A DNA stretch of 7,894 bases from Acidobacteriota bacterium. Lineage in GTDB: Bacteria > Acidobacteriota > Aminicenantia > UBA2199. The DNA is taken from contig JAKAGC010000160.1 of assembly GCA_021817755.1 (NCBI GenBank), positions 1-7,894 on the forward strand, written 5' to 3'. The notes under the pieces were generated by a model. The model saw only the letters and a list, made by a program, of their open reading frames with translations. It was not told the DNA's origin and ran no database searches. The translations under genes were made by a program, and so were the position numbers. This document shows positions 7,042-7,894 of the stretch, piece by piece (position 1 is the first letter of the stretch; every line of letters starts with the position of its first letter).

Positions 7042-7070
7042 GTAATAGCATAAAAAAATTTTAATTGCAA
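7042..7070 (-). promoter_or_regulatory. Possible promoter of the GT-C-like membrane gene
   Basis: On the minus strand, TTGCAA (7065-7070) is followed after 17 bases by TATTAC (7042-7047). The -35 box equals that of the exported protein gene at 1478-1483; the -10 box matches at four of six positions. The predicted leader is about 50 bases. The surrounding 124-base gap after the toxin gene is very A+T-rich, so chance matches are easy. I see no clear terminator for the toxin gene here, and read-through is possible. Confidence 0.35.
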
Positions 7071-7110
7071 TCTCCGGTAGAATTTAATTCACAAATTTGC
7101 TATGTAATTT

Positions 7111-7548
7111 TTATTTTATAAATCTAAGAATTTTCTTGAACTCATCTATATTTATAATATTTAGATAAGGAAATCCAATTGATTCCAGCATCAAAAAATG
7201 TTTATCAGCCGTAACAATATAATCTGAATTTGAAGCTACTGCACAATCAACAAATTTGTTGTCAGTCTCATCTACATGAAGCAGATTCCAATTATAATAT
7301 ACATCTACCTTACAAATATTCGGGAGAAGTAATAATACTCGAATAATATCTTCTGCCACCCTTTTGGAATACTTATTCGAGATTATTTCCTCATATTCAG
7401 TTAGTATTTCATTGGAAATAACCAATTCAAATTTTTCTTTGAGAAGAGCTTTAAAAATCCAATGGGTTTTTGATTTGCTTGATATTGAAACAAGTAAAAT
7501 ATTTGTATCAAGAATAACTCTTGGTCTATTTTGCATTAAGCCATTCAT
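7111..7548 (-). CDS. PIN-domain toxin (COG1569-type, putative TA ribonuclease)
   Basis: This 145-residue PIN protein carries the acidic active-site residues in order: VILDTNILL (Asp14), SNEILTEYEEII (Glu51), DETDNKFVDCAVA (Asp96, Asp101) and SDYIVTADKHF (Asp115). The final motif and overall length fit the 'putative toxin-antitoxin system toxin component, PIN family'. Such proteins are Mg2+-dependent single-strand ribonucleases held inactive by the partner antitoxin; the RNA target here is unknown. The ATG at 7548 lies inside the end of the antitoxin gene, giving a 23-base overlap with a frame shift. There is no separate ribosome binding site, so translation is probably coupled to the antitoxin. 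An in-frame ATG four codons later (7536) would also retain the whole PIN fold. No active-site residue is missing, so the gene looks functional. A hand count of two 60-base lines inside it gives 19 and 18 G+C, lower than in era. Confidence 0.9.
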   Translation of the reverse strand: MNGLMQNRPRVILDTNILLVSISSKSKTHWIFKALLKEKFELVISNEILTEYEEIISNKYSKRVAEDIIRVLLLLPNICKVDVYYNWNLLHVDETDNKFVDCAVASNSDYIVTADKHFLMLESIGFPYLNIINIDEFKKILRFIK

Positions 7549-7729
7549 TCATAGTATTGTCTGAAAAGCCTTTATTCTTCCATATTTTATCGGCTTCTTT
7601 GATGGCTCTTTTAGCAAAATAACGAGCCAGAATTCTTTTTAAATCGAGTAATTCTTCCTGGTTCAGGTTAGTAGAATATAATTTAAGAAGTTCTAATTGC
7701 AAGTTGCTCAACGGTTGAGAGATAGTCAT
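7526..7729 (-). CDS. Small helical antitoxin paired with the PIN toxin
   Basis: This 67-residue protein is predicted mostly helical. It begins with an LSNLQLELLKLYS segment, then NQEELLDLKRILARYFAKRAIKEADKIW and a C-terminal tail, NEWLNAK. I recognise this as the small protein frequently encoded just upstream of COG1569-type PIN toxins, and its placement fits a TA antitoxin. I see no clear helix-turn-helix or AbrB-type domain, so DNA binding (and hence autoregulation) would have to come from an unrecognised fold or from the toxin-antitoxin complex. The start at 7729 is well supported: a full GAGGAGG (7734-7740) lies four bases upstream, the best ribosome binding site in the window. It overlaps the toxin gene by 23 bases, giving the usual antitoxin-first order. 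The antitoxin role is inferred from context and sequence style. Confidence 0.85.
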   Translation of the reverse strand: MTISQPLSNLQLELLKLYSTNLNQEELLDLKRILARYFAKRAIKEADKIWKNKGFSDNTMNEWLNAK

Positions 7730-7780
7730 TTAGCCTCCTCAATTTCATATTCATAAACCATAGAAATTGTAAATTGTGTT

Positions 7781-7794
7781 AATATTATAATATT
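7781..7794. repeat. Perfect 14-base palindrome over the TA -10 box (candidate operator)
   Basis: AATATTATAATATT is a perfect 14-base palindrome and contains the whole -10 box. A related, imperfect inverted copy of its half (AATATTATTAA, 7796-7806) fills most of the -35/-10 spacer. TA operons are commonly repressed by the antitoxin or toxin-antitoxin complex binding palindromes at the promoter, so this is a likely operator. The all-A/T composition raises the odds of chance symmetry. Confidence 0.5.
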
Positions 7795-7812
7795 GAATAT
7801 TATTAATTTCAA
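7784..7812 (-). promoter_or_regulatory. Near-consensus sigma70 promoter of the TA operon
   Basis: On the minus strand, a -35 box TTGAAA (7807-7812) and a perfect -10 box TATAAT (7784-7789) are separated by 17 bases. This is the closest consensus match in the window. Transcription should start near 7777, giving a leader of about 48 bases ending in GAGGAGG. Such a strong promoter with an overlapping palindrome suggests a tightly repressed operon. Confidence 0.7.
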
Positions 7813-7885
7813 GTAAAAATTCATTCTTTAATAAAATCCAGATTGCAGTCATAGAAAAAATTAATGTATTAATAGAAGTTTTTTA

Positions 7886-7894
7886 AGATCGGAA
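7886..7894. other. Terminal match to Illumina adapter (likely assembly artefact)
   Basis: The last nine bases, AGATCGGAA, equal the first nine of the standard Illumina TruSeq adapter; on the other strand they equal the end of the sequencing primer (TTCCGATCT). The match sits exactly at the window edge, as untrimmed adapter at a contig end would. These bases should not be treated as genomic without checking. No gene is affected. Confidence 0.6.

Noticed and set aside
7364..7564. 66-residue plus-strand ORF antisense to the PIN toxin
   Set aside because: It overlaps the toxin active-site coding region, and the minus-strand pair has a full ribosome binding site, a promoter and conserved motifs. 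No independent support exists for the plus-strand frame.

Overview
The window reads as an ordinary stretch of bacterial chromosome with moderately low G+C. It is probably the end of an assembled contig: the left edge cuts a gene, and the last nine bases (7886-7894) match the start of the standard Illumina adapter. There are eight protein genes and no RNA gene, CRISPR array, insertion sequence or origin that I can support. The lineage is not certain. A secreted propeller protein with a GEGPGEF motif, a CNNM/CBS protein next to era, and a PIN toxin pair would fit an Acidobacteriota/Aminicenantes-like or similar Gram-negative environmental bacterium. This is only an impression from protein style, with no marker gene behind it.

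Layout. Bases 1-1424 (minus strand) hold the first 474 codons of a large exported protein resembling DUF3352-type proteins, with a good sigma70-type promoter at 1455-1483. A 132-base divergent spacer separates it from the plus-strand genes: a YfcE/MJ0936-type phosphodiesterase (1557-2051), a CNNM/CBS/CorC_HlyC membrane protein (2115-3344) and the GTPase gene era (3476-4366). The first two are probably co-transcribed. era follows them but has its own promoter at 3414-3442. era converges on a minus-strand gene, and the two stop codons lie in one small shared inverted repeat (4363-4388).

Minus-strand right half. A TA module (antitoxin 7526-7729 overlapping PIN toxin 7111-7548) has a near-consensus promoter whose -10 box lies inside a perfect 14-base palindrome, a good candidate for an autoregulatory operator. 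Next comes a polytopic membrane protein with features of GT-C glycosyltransferases (5601-6986), then an exported six-bladed propeller-like protein (4381-5442). The TA region is visibly more A+T-rich than the rest.

Functionally, era and the CNNM gene are housekeeping or conserved context (30S ribosome maturation; membrane and ion homeostasis). The minus-strand genes are envelope or secreted proteins without a clear pathway, and the TA pair is accessory. I found no convincing undescribed multi-gene system. The most useful points to check are the terminal adapter match, the promoter palindrome, the almost leaderless yfcE start, the start-stop codon pair before the propeller gene, and the degenerate CNNM domain.
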